Below are positions 11,377 to 22,440 of a stretch of 30,105 nt of DNA, in pieces (positions within the stretch are counted from its first letter, which is position 1; the number at the start of each line of letters is the position of its first letter). Under the pieces are notes generated by a model. That model did not search any database. It was not told the origin of the DNA and was given only the letters and a program-made list of their open reading frames with translations. A program made the position numbers and the translations under genes. Origin of the DNA: Chara braunii (Eukaryota > Streptophyta > Charophyceae > Charales > Characeae); the NCBI GenBank assembly GCA_003427395.1, contig BFEA01000304.1, positions 1,799,468 through 1,829,572 on the forward strand, in the 5' to 3' direction.

Positions 11377-13840
11377 TCAGTCCATCCTCGTCCCAACTTG
11401 TGTCCATCCCACCTCCCTGGGCAGGACAACACTCAAGTGCACGTTGGGCACTAGCCTTCGAGACAATCGCCCTTTCAACTCTTCCCGGAGTCTTGGTGCG
11501 GACGTCAGAATATCTTTTAAGTTCATAAGGTCGTTATGACCTTCAAGGAGTCGGTCCACCATCCTCTCCACATCGAAGTCCTCCTCCAGCCTGACGGTGT
11601 ATTTCCTCTTCCTGGGCACGCCATCCTGTGTCCCTGGCTCGACTCTCTCCTGCGCCTCTTTTCTCTGAGCTCTCTGCTCCATCCGCCGATCCTCCTCCTG
11701 ACGGAGTCTCTCATCCTCCGTGTCGTCATCCTCTTCCTCTTCTTCCTGGACTTCAACCACCTCCTTTCTACGCTCAGGCTCAGGTCTCTTCCGTGGGGGT
11801 GCCTGACTTGGCACTTGGCTTCTTGGCTGACTAGGGCCCCCCTTACTTCGGCTCCTGGTTTGAGTCGCTTGCGGCGCCCGCCTATGCGGGGTGGGCGGCC
11901 TGAACATCATCCCTGACCTGTGGCCAGACCCTGCTATGGCAACCCTAGGACTACTCTGCTGTCCAGCCGCCGGCCCCGGCCCGGTCTCGTAGAGGAAGAC
12001 CTTTGGGAGGTCGGCTCTCCACCCTTGGACTTCATCGCATAACTCTTTCAGCCTCCGTGGGTACCTCCTCATTTTTTCCACCAAATCTTCCATCTTTCCC
12101 AGGGTGGTTACGACCGGCTCCCCTTCATCCTCTCTCCCCTCATCATCCGACTCAACAATTATCGGCTCTTCCTTTATGGCCCCGGCCTTTAATCGTTGCG
12201 TAACCTCCTCACTATCCCCCGTGATCTCTTCGATTCTTATGGACGGGTCTTCTCTCTCCTGCCACATTCTAAACATGGCCGGGGCGACCGATGGCCCTGC
12301 CGCTGCCCGCCTGAGGGCTTCCTGCCTGATCCCTCCCGGGGTCCTGGGGTCAATGTGCTCCCCCCACTTGTCGTATATATCCCCATCCATACAAGAGGAA
12401 ATCAGGCCCACAAGCTCATCATCCCGCCGTTGCTGGCAGAACCGAATCGTGTGGCCTACAATGTCACAATGCCAGCAGGTCGCGTTCCGCCAGTCGAAGC
12501 GGGGTCTCCCATACCCTTGGCCTCCTTGCTGACTGCCCTGATCACCTTGGCCTTGGCCCCCTTGGCTGTTCCACCTACCGCCACGTCCCCCTCCATTTCG
12601 GCCTCGTCCGCCATCCCCTCGGCCTCCTTGTCCCCGACCACCATTGCCCTGTCCTCCTTGCCCTTGGCCTCCTCCTCCCGCCACACTAGCCTGAGATGCT
12701 TGCTGTGAGGGGGGAGGTTGGGCCGTGAATTGGCCTTGCGTTGCCGGGAAACTCGGCGGCCCTGCGCTCGTTGACGGACCCGAGAATGGAACCATTTGTC
12801 CAGTATGGGTTTGGCCCCCTCCACACGAGGTACAATGACTATAGTTGGGCCAGGGTGCCGCTTGACAATGTGGTACCCAATGTCCGCAGGCCGGGGGCGG
12901 CCCCATTGGCGCCGGCCCTGTCGATATGGGCGTGGTTACGGCGGCTACTGGTGGTGCAGCAATTGCCTGGGGGGGCTGTCCTTTGCCAGACCCTTGGGCA
13001 CCCAGCAACAGATTGTGTTGCTTCCGTTGGGCCTTGGTAAGGATTTGTGACCCCGTCTCCTCCCCACCGTAATCCTCTTGCCCGGCGCCTTCATCCCCCA
13101 GCTCTTTCCCTCGGCCTTGGACCACGGCTACCGCCTTTCTCTGCGCCTCGGCATCCTGGCCATAGCCTATTGCTGCGAGCACATCAGTGACGATCCTCTT
13201 TACCCCCGGGGTCCCTGATGCAGTAGCGTCCCTTTCCTTCCTCTTCCTCCTTTGCAGGCGCATCTGATGCTGCTCTACCTAGTCTAAACTCCCATCCTCC
13301 ACTCCTCTATCGATGGTGGCCCAAGAAAGCTTTGCGCTGCCTCCTCCATGACTTGTCAGTTCGGCTGCCTCTGACCCAGTAAGCAGTCCCAAAAAGATAG
13401 CGCACTGCCTCTCCTCAGAGATCCCGTGAACTTTGCTTGCCTTCTTCTTAAATTCTTGTACGAAGGTCCCTATCGTGGTAAAGTCATCCTTGTTCATTCC
13501 CTCAAAATCTTGGATGGTAAGCAACCCATCACCCAACCGATACTTGCGCAGCATGTTCTCCCTGAATCTTGCCCAACTGTCGTGGGCGGCATCCACAACC
13601 TTCACGCACCTCCTGATGGTGCCTATGGAGCACGTACCTCGTGATACGCTGGAATTTCACCTCATCTGACTATCCCACCATTGCCTGCTCCACCAAGTCT
13701 AGCCAGTCTGAGACCCTCTCCCCATCAAAGTGGAAGGTCTCAACCCTCGGAACATTACTTGGAGTCTTCTCATGTCGATCTAGGGCTGCGATGAGGTCCT
13801 CAAGGGTCAGGACCCTTCCACCGCCACCATCCTCCGACAT
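11377..13840 (-). pseudogene. Gag polyprotein (capsid plus CCHC nucleocapsid), broken
   Basis: The ATG at 13840 begins MSEDGGGGR, more gag-like than the upstream in-frame ATG at 13894. The capsid region reads VETFHFDGERVSDWLDLVEQ, then a TAG at 13670-13672, a frameshift around 13590-13665, and capsid C-terminal helices at 13605-13279 (WARFRENMLRKYRLGDG, FVQEFKKKASKVHGISEE). An in-frame TAG at 13279-13281 separates this from the nucleocapsid half (13263-11377). That half holds a Gly/Gln/Arg-rich tract (about residues 198-252) and a CCHC knuckle CWHCDIVGHTIRFC (263-276, genome about 12436-12477). A further Cys/His cluster (CGHWVPHC to HCTSC, residues 126-147) precedes it. Acidic tracts and a basic tail follow. 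Gag forms the particle that packages element RNA. Confidence 0.9.
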
Positions 13841-14156
13841 CTTGGTAGGCCTCCTTTTCCAATTTCCTGTTAAGAGCAAACCAAAGGCACTCACCTACTT
13901 AGCATCCTACTCCAACCTGGTCTAGCCCGCATTTCTCACCTAGCCTCACCCTTGTCGTGAGTGTTGCCACCCTTTACGCTCTTGCTAGGACCGGACAGAC
14001 AATCAAATACACATATACCGGCGCTAACTTCCCCTTTTTATACTTAGTCCCTCATCACTTACCTTTCACTTCAACCAAACTTGTCACTCTCTTATGCCTA
14101 TTTTCTCACTTGTATCCAGATGTCGTTCCACCAGGGACAACGGTAGGCTTCCGTTA

Positions 14157-14174
14157 TCCCCGACAACGGCGCCA
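14157..14174 (-). promoter_or_regulatory. Primer binding site for tRNA-Asp
   Basis: On the minus strand TGGCGCCGTTGTCGGGGA differs by one base from the complement of the 3' end of plant tRNA-Asp as I remember it (TGGCGCCGTTGCCGGGGA), a common primer of plant Ty3/gypsy elements. Two bases upstream is a CA that would end the 5' LTR (14178-14177). It lies about 320 bp before the gag ATG, a normal leader length. Confidence 0.88.
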
Positions 14175-14176
14175 TC

Positions 14177-15330
14177 TGTCGAGCGCATCGGCCCGGCACT
14201 GCTCGTGGCAGCGCGGGACCCTCTCGGCCGCGTCATGCAGGAGTTGGACTAACCTTTTCGCGAACACACAAATGGAGCTTCCTTAGGCCGCTCCGGCCGA
14301 GTGCGCCAGCCATACCTCTCGCGAGCCCCTACGACAGGATAGGGCCTAGGCGAGGCACAACTTACCTCCACCTTACGGGAACTGTCACCTCCCTTCGGTT
14401 GGTGTATCCCCGCCGAGCTACCAGTCCACAGTACGAAAGCTTCTCGATTGCAATCGCAGAGGTGGACCAGACGAGGGCGTTTCTCGTTCACTGTAGCATA
14501 GGGGGTACGCGCGGTAGCCCGCCTATCGGACCCGCACGAGGACCGACACCTTGGGGGTTGAAGTCCCAAGGGCGGTTCGTCGTCGGTCGGCTAGGACATA
14601 TCCCACTTACCACGCATACACTACTTTACAGACACAAAAGGAACGCACACACACACGCACACACGAAACGGCACAGCACAAACAACGCGACAACGCTCCT
14701 AGCCCCTCAGTAGCAGTCCCATAACCTTTCGATGCGAAATTCGTATGGGCGTTGCGTGCGAGGCTTAATATAAAAGTCGCGCAGACGCAGAGCTACTCAT
14801 ATTGACTCGCAATGCGAACGTGCGCAAGCGGTCGCGGCAATGGCGTACTATATAGTACTTACACCCATGCGGTCCTCGTTGATCTTGAGGGCGGCATTCG
14901 ACACTCAAGTGTCGGCTGACACGCGCCTTGAGGGTTAATCTTTCGACGCTGGACAACCGCCATACGCGGTTGAAGACCACACCCTCTTCTGCACCCTGTG
15001 CAGAGGGGTTGAGTAGACAACTTTAAGCTATCGAGGCGGTCAAACATCAAGGGGTTTGACTTTGACGGTCGCCACGGACTATAACTCCAACCATGAAAAC
15101 GCAAAAAGGAAACTCACTCCAATTCACATTAGCAGATGGGCCCCTAGAATGGAAGGGGGTCGACAAACCCAAACGACACGCGCGAGGAGGAGGCCCGATA
15201 TCCTACCCATAGGCTACCCGGCGTCCGGGATAATGAGGCCCGTACACGGACTCCCATAGGCCGACCGGGACTAGTCCTCCGCCCACGTGTCGCTTCACGT
15301 TACCAAAGTCCCTATTTCATTAGTTGTGTC
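14177..15330 (-). repeat. Presumptive 5' LTR / upstream region of the retroelement
   Basis: By position this is the 5' LTR: its edge TGTCGAGCGC (plus-strand reading) sits two bases from the PBS. The other edge is not identified; 15330 is only where the inverted-repeat arm begins. It contains TATAAAAG on the plus strand at 14769-14776, which reads TTTTATATTAAG on the element strand, a CA-rich tract at 14645-14664 and a cluster of hairpins between 14845 and 15060. No gene is seen. Because no second copy is found, the LTR call rests on the PBS alone. Confidence 0.5.
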
Positions 15331-16995
15331 GCGCTCGTGGTTTCGCCGCCTGACCCATAACTCCTTCAGTGTGGGATGCGACGAGTACTGCGCTCGCGAA
15401 CTTAATATGAGATTGCCAGGGCGCTGGGCTTACACATACTATCTCGCTACGCAGATCTACGCGAGTAACTGTAATGACGGCGCTTTATGTAGTGCCCATA
15501 CCCAAATGGCCTATTCTGAGCCATGGGGTTATCTCCGACGCTCAGGCACTGGCTGAAGCGCTAGCTAAGGGGAAGCAACTCTTTAGCAGGCGCAAAACCG
15601 GCCTGAGGGTCTTTCCGCCTTCTGCACCTTGAGGTGTCCCAATGGGTGCGGGGTAAGACGACCCCTAGGGCGGGAAGGGGTTTGGAGCGGTGGTGAGTTG
15701 TCTGGTGCATCACCAGCGATACGCTAACCCTTCCGCCCGGAACTTTATCGTTCCACCAAGATAAATCGCAACAAGGAAGGGAAACAAGCCCTTTTACCGT
15801 TTATTAAAGAAAAACTCCTCTCGTGTTAGATTCGGGGTCTTTACTGCGCGGGCACTTCAGGCCGCGCTAATTCCTCATGTAGGTACACGTACACTTGCAC
15901 ATACATACGCACAAGGGGGATAATTATGTGACGATCACTTCTCACAATCATAGTGGGTCTCCTTCTGGTTATACATATATGTGCGACCGCAAGGCAGCCC
16001 AACCAAAACCCCAAGTCTCTGAACATACCTGCAATCACATCAAAAGTCAGACAAGAGTGCACACACTACACGGAGTCAACTCCAACCAGTTCATATGCTC
16101 ATACCCCTTCCTTTAGCCATGCAAGCCCCAACCTCCAGCCAACCAACCTTAAATAAATACCCATTACCTTTGTTAAATCGCCATTCAATAAAAATCCGGG
16201 TGAAACCCTTAACAAACAAGAAGATTACCAAGGCTAAAGCCTTTTAGGTTGAGCGTGGGGACCGAGTAGGAATTGAGTCGTGAACTGACGAATCAGCAAT
16301 CGACCTATTATCAGTGATAACAAATGATGATTTTTGCAGGATCAGTTGAACTAGCCTAAGTCCTGAATCAGATCGGCCTGTAACATAAGACAGGTCAACG
16401 CCAAAGACTAAACATGTAAGCCTTATGCGAACTATCTTCTATATGGTGGTTCTATCTGACCTTCCGGTAGCCAACTAGGTCTGAGCCTAGTCCTTAGTCA
16501 GGGCTCAAAGAAANGGTAGANCTCAGGTTNGGTTTTCCCTATACAGAGTGGACTGCCAACTCTGCCAACTTTCATAATATAATCTAACTCCTCTAAACTA
16601 AGAAAAATTTCAGCAGCACTTCCCGTAGGAGAACAGTCTTTCCAGAATTTGTATAAGCCTGAATATAAAAACGGGAATAGTCTTAGACTTTTTAAAGCTC
16701 AATTTTGTCTAATTCCCTGAATTAGTGAAAATTTAGGCAACACTCCCTTTAGAAAGGGAGACTTCCCAGATTCTTACTAATCCATATATGATTCAGACAG
16801 TTGAACTTTTGGAAAGTCAGAGATTTGTCTAACTCCTTGGATTTGCAGAAATTTCGGCAGCGCTTCCCGTAGGAAAAATGGCTTACCAAGATTTATACAA
16901 GCCCAAGTATGAGAAGAGTCCTCAGACAAATGCAGAAATCAAACTAAGTAAAAAAAATTATCTTAGAAAATGCAGGAATTGAATCTAACTCCTAC
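15331..16995 (-). repeat. Right arm of 1.67-kb inverted repeat
   Basis: This is the inverted partner of 1-1665. Its N positions (16514, 16521, 16530) mirror those of the left arm exactly. The inner end at 15331 abuts the presumptive LTR of the minus-strand retroelement. At the outer end homology is known only to 16995 because the window starts at the matching base. No target-site duplication can be tested, since the left flank is outside the window. Confidence 0.95.
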
Positions 16996-19900
16996 CACTC
17001 AGGCACATGCAGGCCAAACCACAAAGGTAAGTACTCTCACCATCCCCAAGTTGATTTAGCAACATTAGTTCATAATCTTTCACTATTTTAACCCTTCATA
17101 CCCTGCTTACATAGGGCATTGGGACTGGTCATTCATCTTAGAAACAATGCTTGCCCTCTGCCTTAGTAATACACGAACAGGTTGCACAACTACTTTTCTC
17201 TTCATTGGGCATGTGGTCAATCCATTCATCTTAGAAACAATGTCCGACTAGCCTTGTTCGCTCACAGGGAGGTATATGAATAGGGGTTAAAATGGGAGGT
17301 TGCATACCGCTCAATCATTCAACACACAGGGAGGTATATGAATAGGGGTTACACTGGGTTTATAATGGAAAGCAATGGTTACCTCTGAGTTCCCTGCCTC
17401 CAGAACTCCTCCTGAGTTCCGGCAGGGCTCCCGCAATCGGTGGGGCAACCTCCCACAAAGGCCTTGGCCCAGATGACGGGTTGCAATCCCACATGCCGCC
17501 TTCCTCTCCAAACCCATGGACTAGACTGACAGTGAGAAGGGCAGAAAGAGAAGCATCAAGTCTCTCAGATACAAGAGGCGTTCACTCAGACTCGCGTGAG
17601 AGGGCCTTGAAGTCTTCAGCGCATGAGGGGCCCCGTAATGATGGCCAAGAGTACAACTTGGTCAACTCCCAAAGTCAAACAGCAAGACCAACCAGTCCTG
17701 ACAGACTCCCAAGTTCGCAGCGATAGCCACTCCCCTCGCGTAGCCCCACTCTCCAGGTCCCTGCGTCCACAGCCTTTCGTGCCCAAATCGACAGCAATAG
17801 TAGCAACAGCCTTCCATGCCCAACTGACGGGAGCGGCAACCGTGTGGTCCACAGAAGCAGCTCGTAGTAGATTCAGCAATCGCTGCTGTACAGCCGGTCG
17901 CAGTAGCCCGCCACTGCCAGCGGTAATATGCGGTAGTACGCAACTATGCACAGCTCCCAATCGAGACCACAGTGCACAGTAGTAGCCAGCTGGGGTTGAC
18001 TGTCAAAGGGGGTAGTGGCCACAGTCTCGTGTATAGTCCCGAAGAGCAGCTGTCCAGCGCGCATAGCCAATAACAGTCGGCTCAACAGCTACTGTAGGAG
18101 GGGGCGCAGCTAAAAGAAAGGCAGCGGGAGCCCAGCCCTCTTACTGAGTTTCTTCTGTGGGCACTGTCGCAATGACTTCCTCCCAATACTGCAGTGTGCT
18201 GTAGTTGTAAACCGCTACAATCAGTAGATAGCCATCAGTTACAGTCGTTGTTGTGCCACACAGTAAACACACAGCAAAATGTTGTCTACACCGATACCCA
18301 AAGACAGTCGTAGTAGCTGCCGAAACACAACCCCCAGCAGTGCCGCGTGTTCAGCAATCACACGCAACAGTCATGCACCTCTGTAATGCCCCAGCAAATG
18401 CGCAACCGAAGGTCGATCCCAAAAAGATGTAGTTCGGCAGAACTCGAGCTTTTAGCAGGAATTGCATCTGGTACAGATGGGGTCCCTACCCGGAAACCAG
18501 CCCTTACAACAAGGTACAGGGCAGCCTACTCAGACTACCGTAGTCCGTACTTCTGCTCATCTAGTTTTCTGCCGACAACACGCTCACTCGCCCGACTGTG
18601 AATAGCCCGCCCCTCAGTCGGCTGGCCAATAGCACGCTAGCCCACCGCACTACCTAGGATACGCAACGCTGGCCACCAAAAGAGCTTCTGACCCCGCTGC
18701 TCGGTGCCACTTCGACTGATATGATAACATGATTCACATCGTATCGTCTGCTGCAGCATAGAGATACGTACCACTTTCCAACAATGCGCNTAGGGAGATA
18801 GAGAGAGGCTACTTCATCGGTAGGGAGGACGGAGTCTACCGTCAGAACATGGGAGTATACATTCCCATGACGGAGCCTCCTGCTATCGCTGCGCCCGTCT
18901 GAACCCGAATCTTCAGCTAGAAGGTGGCCGAGTACATCCCGCTCGATCCCTGCAGTCCTGTAGGTAAGCCTTCAACCCACGCCCCGGGCTTCACCTCAAC
19001 AATCGATGAACAAAAACCAGGATGAATCTCTCCTTGGAGCCAGGAGATGTACACTGCTCCCCGACTGCATGCTCACGCCGACAGACAGGTAAGCTTCCAA
19101 CATCGTGGTTGTCCCTCTGCTACTTCCGTCAATAGGATAGGCAACGCAGCGGCCAACAGGTACGTATGCAACCTCGCAGCTCCACCCTTACTAATCCGAT
19201 CGTCGGGATGAGTGGAGTTCGAATGAGTCTACCGCTAAAACTTCGTCCAGATGCATCGGCCCCTTGATACTTCTCCTTTCCCTCCCGTGCATTTGCCCGT
19301 ACACAGGGGCAGGTTCATTCATGGGGAGTACCCGCTTCTCACTTTCCTGCCATAACCCAGCGCACATCCTATTTATGCTAACCTGTTCTTTACTAACCCT
19401 CCACCAATTCTAACTCCATAGCTGAACTCGCCTTACTAAAAAAAAAACGAATCCGATCTCCGTTCATAGAAAACGGTCGGGAAATGGCTGAGTACTCATT
19501 TCTTCGCCCTTCCCCTTTCTCCTTCCCGACTACTCCACGCACCATCTCCCTGTACTAACCCTAATTCTACTCACTTATTGCTAGATCCGAGCTCGGATTC
19601 GGGGTCGCCAAGCTTCAAAACCCTCGAATCGACTCTCCGCTTGCCCGTTTTCATCAAGAAACGGTCGAGATCCGCTATTCTCTCCTCATCTCCTTCATTC
19701 CTCCGCCATCGCTTCACCTCTTCGCACTAACTTTCTCACTAACCTCCTCATCTACTAACTCTTCACTAAAACTAACATCATACTCAAATTCGGTCAGGGT
19801 CAAAACCCCCGAATCATCCCTTTCTCGTCCCGAATCCACTTCCGATTGATCGTGCTACCACTCATTTGCTGCCCCCGAGCTCTTAGCCCGTCATCCTCGT

Positions 19901-20486
19901 TCGTCTTTACCCACGAATGCCCCTAGCGCAAGAAAGCGCCCAGGTACACCTATCTCTAGCTCCCTGCACCCAACCTCCACTTTCGCCTGAATCTGGCAGG
20001 GCCCGCGTCCGGGTCCATTCACTTGTTTTCTTCACTCCGTCTCTTCCCACTCGTTGCCCGCTTGCTTCACAGGCCAGCCTTCCGCCCTGCCGTCCTCCTT
20101 TTGCGCCAGCGCCCGTCGCCTGCTGCTCTGTAGCGTTGTTTACTCTGCCCGGCCGGACCCGCGCCCACTGCTTTGCTGCCTTCTCCGATCTTCAGGCATC
20201 CTACAGACCTTACACAATGCGCGGAGTCAGCGCTTCCGTGCGGCTTACTACAGATACCCATGAATGGCCGGGGAGGGGGGCTCCTCCTTGATCTTATACT
20301 TTGGTGACTCGTTGGTCTGCCCTTCCCTACCTTCATACCCTTCGGCCCTAACACGGTACCGTGTCCCAAAGTGGGACAGGACCGTTAATGAAAATAAAAT
20401 AAAATAATAATAATAAAAACGAAACGCCCTGGTTCTCTGAAAGCGGCTGCCGCCCCCTTTCTTCCGGCCGGTCCCGTGGGTCGGGC
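16996..20486. other. Stretch without recognisable genes
   Basis: About 3.5 kb. Two short direct repeats occur: a 27-bp unit at 17263-17289 and 17325-17351 (CACAGGGAGGTATATGAATA and on), and CATTCATCTTAGAAACAATG at about 17131 and 17222. From 17600 to 18350 the sequence is rich in GTAGTAG/CAGTAG words. From about 19370 to 19880 it is pyrimidine-rich with many CTAAC words and two CCGTT...AACGG hairpins (19461-19477 and about 19648-19667). A short hairpin GTCCCA/TGGGAC lies near 20361-20375. The longest ORFs (about 120 codons) are compositionally biased and unrecognised. One N lies at 18790. Confidence 0.6.
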
Positions 20487-21076
20487 CCGCTACCGCCTAT
20501 TCAGCAAAAGTCAAGGGGGATAGCCCTAGCAGCCCTCTACCCCTCGCTTTGTCGCTCCACTACTCCACTGCTCCCGCGCTGCCGCCTGCTGGCCTCGGAC
20601 CCTGAACCTTCGTATCCGCAACCTGGCACCATAACCTATAGGGCTAAGCCCAAGCCTGGGATTAGCAGGCGCTGCATCCCACATAAAGTGGTGCAGTCTG
20701 GTGCCTGAGGCTGGCACATGTCCGCAGGCCCATCCCCGCCTATGGACAAGCGCACGGCCGTTGTGCAATCAGGCTGCCTTATGTACCACCCCACATACTG
20801 CCCCTGCCGCCGGTCAGATAGGGCCAACAAATGTCAACCTACCAACCCCTCCTGGCCTAATCGAGGGTGCGAAGTCAGGCCGGACGTCTCCGTTAGCGGT
20901 ACAATCAAAGGGGCAAAATCACACGCTCGTCTTGAAACTGCGCACCCACTCTACCTACTTAGACAACCTTGGTCCATACGCAGACAGCCATGTGAACCCA
21001 CAAGCCTGGGCCGGCGGCCCCTCTGTCACTTGCAAAAACCAGGGCGAATACCCTTGTAAGGGTTTTCGCGCCGACA
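20487..21076 (+). repeat. 591-bp dispersed repeat, copy 2
   Basis: Direct copy of 1665-2255, 590 bp, with scattered substitutions and small indels. The terminal hairpin is preserved with one mismatch (AAGGGTTTTCGC against GCGAATACCCTT). Flanking bases differ completely from copy 1, which fixes both borders. No target-site duplication is visible. Confidence 0.9.
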
Positions 21077-21133
21077 ACACTCTCCCAGAGGACCCCAAAT
21101 CCAGGCTCATTTCTTTTTTGCGTGTTGGCTGTT

Positions 21134-21170
21134 CCCAGCACGTGATGCTCCCCACGAATAGATTGGAGCA
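21134..21170 (+). repeat. Shared 40-50-bp segment, copy A
   Basis: This closely matches the segment at 25754-25805 (plus) and 26428-26480 (minus). The shared core reads GCTCCCCACSAATAGA. In all three places the frame can encode LPTNR, so it may derive from one coding repeat. Copy A runs directly into a poly(A) tract (21172-21186). Confidence 0.6.
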
Positions 21171-21186
21171 CAAAAAAAAAAAAAAA

Positions 21187-21210
21187 GGGGGGCGGGGTGG
21201 GGGACGGGGG
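21187..21210 (+). other. G-quadruplex motif next to a TATA-like box
   Basis: Four G-runs (6, 4, 5 and 5 G) are separated by loops of 1, 1 and 2 nt, a strong predicted quadruplex. A 15-A tract lies immediately upstream and TATAAATT (21211-21218) immediately downstream. No gene follows that I can support. Confidence 0.7.
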
Positions 21211-21919
21211 TATAAATTGGTTTGAAAGGGGATGAAGGGGTTTAAACGGGGGTGCCTTCGTGTGATTCTGTTGTTTTCTTTTTTACCTCCACTTCTGTAA
21301 GGAATTCGAATGTGACCCTCAGCCAAAAGTCGTTTGTATTTCAATTCTACACATCATTTTTTTATTTTATTTTCCCGTTGGGACTGCCCGGAACCCTGCC
21401 TGGGGGTCATGCTGGGTCGGGCACCCGGGCGTGTACCCGGGCATAATTTGGGTGCCGGGGCATCCGGAGAAATACAGTGGAACACAAATAAATAAAATAA
21501 ACAACAAGAAAAAACTGAAGGGAGCTTGACAAGACTACATAAATAAAAAACAAAGATTGAAATTGGTCACCCAGTATTTAAAGAAAGGATAATTTACAAA
21601 ATCTCTTTTTTTTCTAGCAAATCCTTGTTTTTTCGAAACATCCTGTATTTCAGCAGATAGTCCTTGTGATATTTTCATACATCCAAGTAAGCCGTTTTTT
21701 TTTACAAAATTTCAGCTATGTTAAAGAAATTTATTACATATTATGTATTGAACCCCATCATCGCGCTTAAACCACCACTCCCTGGGACAGGAGGAAATTG
21801 CGCCCTACTAGTAGGTCGAATTTCCGAAACGGCGTCCCGACTACCGGTAGGCGGGCGGACTACCGGGTGAGGTTTTTCCTTAGTCCCTGTCGGTGGGCCC
21901 AGCGATTGTTCGTGTTTGT

Positions 21920-22440
21920 ATTTGTTCTTTTTTTTTTTTTTGGAATTGAATGCGCAAAAAAAAACAAAAAAAACAAAAGCGAAACGATTTTTGGATTCCA
22001 AAAGCTAGGGGCCGCGTCGTTGTTACGGGCAGATCCCGCTGGCAAGGATGATTTCGATTACTGTCTGAATCTGGACATGTGTCTCTCTGAGATGCAGAAA
22101 GGCAGATCAATGAAGGATACTGGCACGTCCCCACTAAGACGTCCAGATTCAGACAGTCATGACAATGCAATGTAGTGCTGTCTGTTCTCTTTTTTTTTGG
22201 AATTTGAATGCGGAAAAAAAACAAAAAAAAAAACAAAGAACAGACGCTGTGCGGATGGATCCCTGCCAGGGGCCGCATCGTTGTTACGGCCACATCCCGC
22301 TGGCAAGGATGATTTGGATGACTGTCTGAATCTGGCCGTGTGCCAGGCAGAGATGCAGAAAAGCAGATCAATCACTGTTTTCGGCACGTCGCCACTAAGA
22401 CGTCCAGATTCAGACAGTCATGGCCACTAAGGCGTTTTTT
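21920..22440 (+). repeat. 261-bp tandem duplication with long internal hairpins
   Basis: Two tandem units. Each begins with a T-tract, GGAATT(T)GAATGCG and an A-rich tract, then GCCGCRTCGTTGTTACGG, then a 17-bp inverted repeat. In unit 1 the stem arms are 22060-22076 and 22141-22157; in unit 2 they are 22319-22335 and 22404-22420. Both stems are perfect 17-bp matches. Left and right arms are each offset by 261 bp between units. No protein family is recognised on either strand. Confidence 0.85.

Larger units (their letters stand above)
4235..14176 (-). mobile_element. Decayed Ty3/gypsy LTR retrotransposon with a second gag-like ORF
   Basis: On the minus strand, in order: tRNA-Asp primer binding site, about 320 bp of leader, gag, aspartic protease, reverse transcriptase, RNase H, integrase, then a second gag-like ORF. 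Protease-RT-RNase H-integrase is the Ty3/gypsy (Metaviridae) order. At least four frameshifts and several in-frame stops, plus changed catalytic residues in RNase H and integrase, make it non-functional. The element lies inside the 1.67-kb inverted repeat. Integrase ends in a GPY module with no chromodomain recognised after it. The 3' LTR was not found, so the downstream limit is uncertain. Confidence 0.92.

Noticed and set aside
17024-17035. A splice-donor-like GTAAGT just outside the right arm
   Set aside because: No coding exon precedes it; a six-base match is expected by chance in a window this size.
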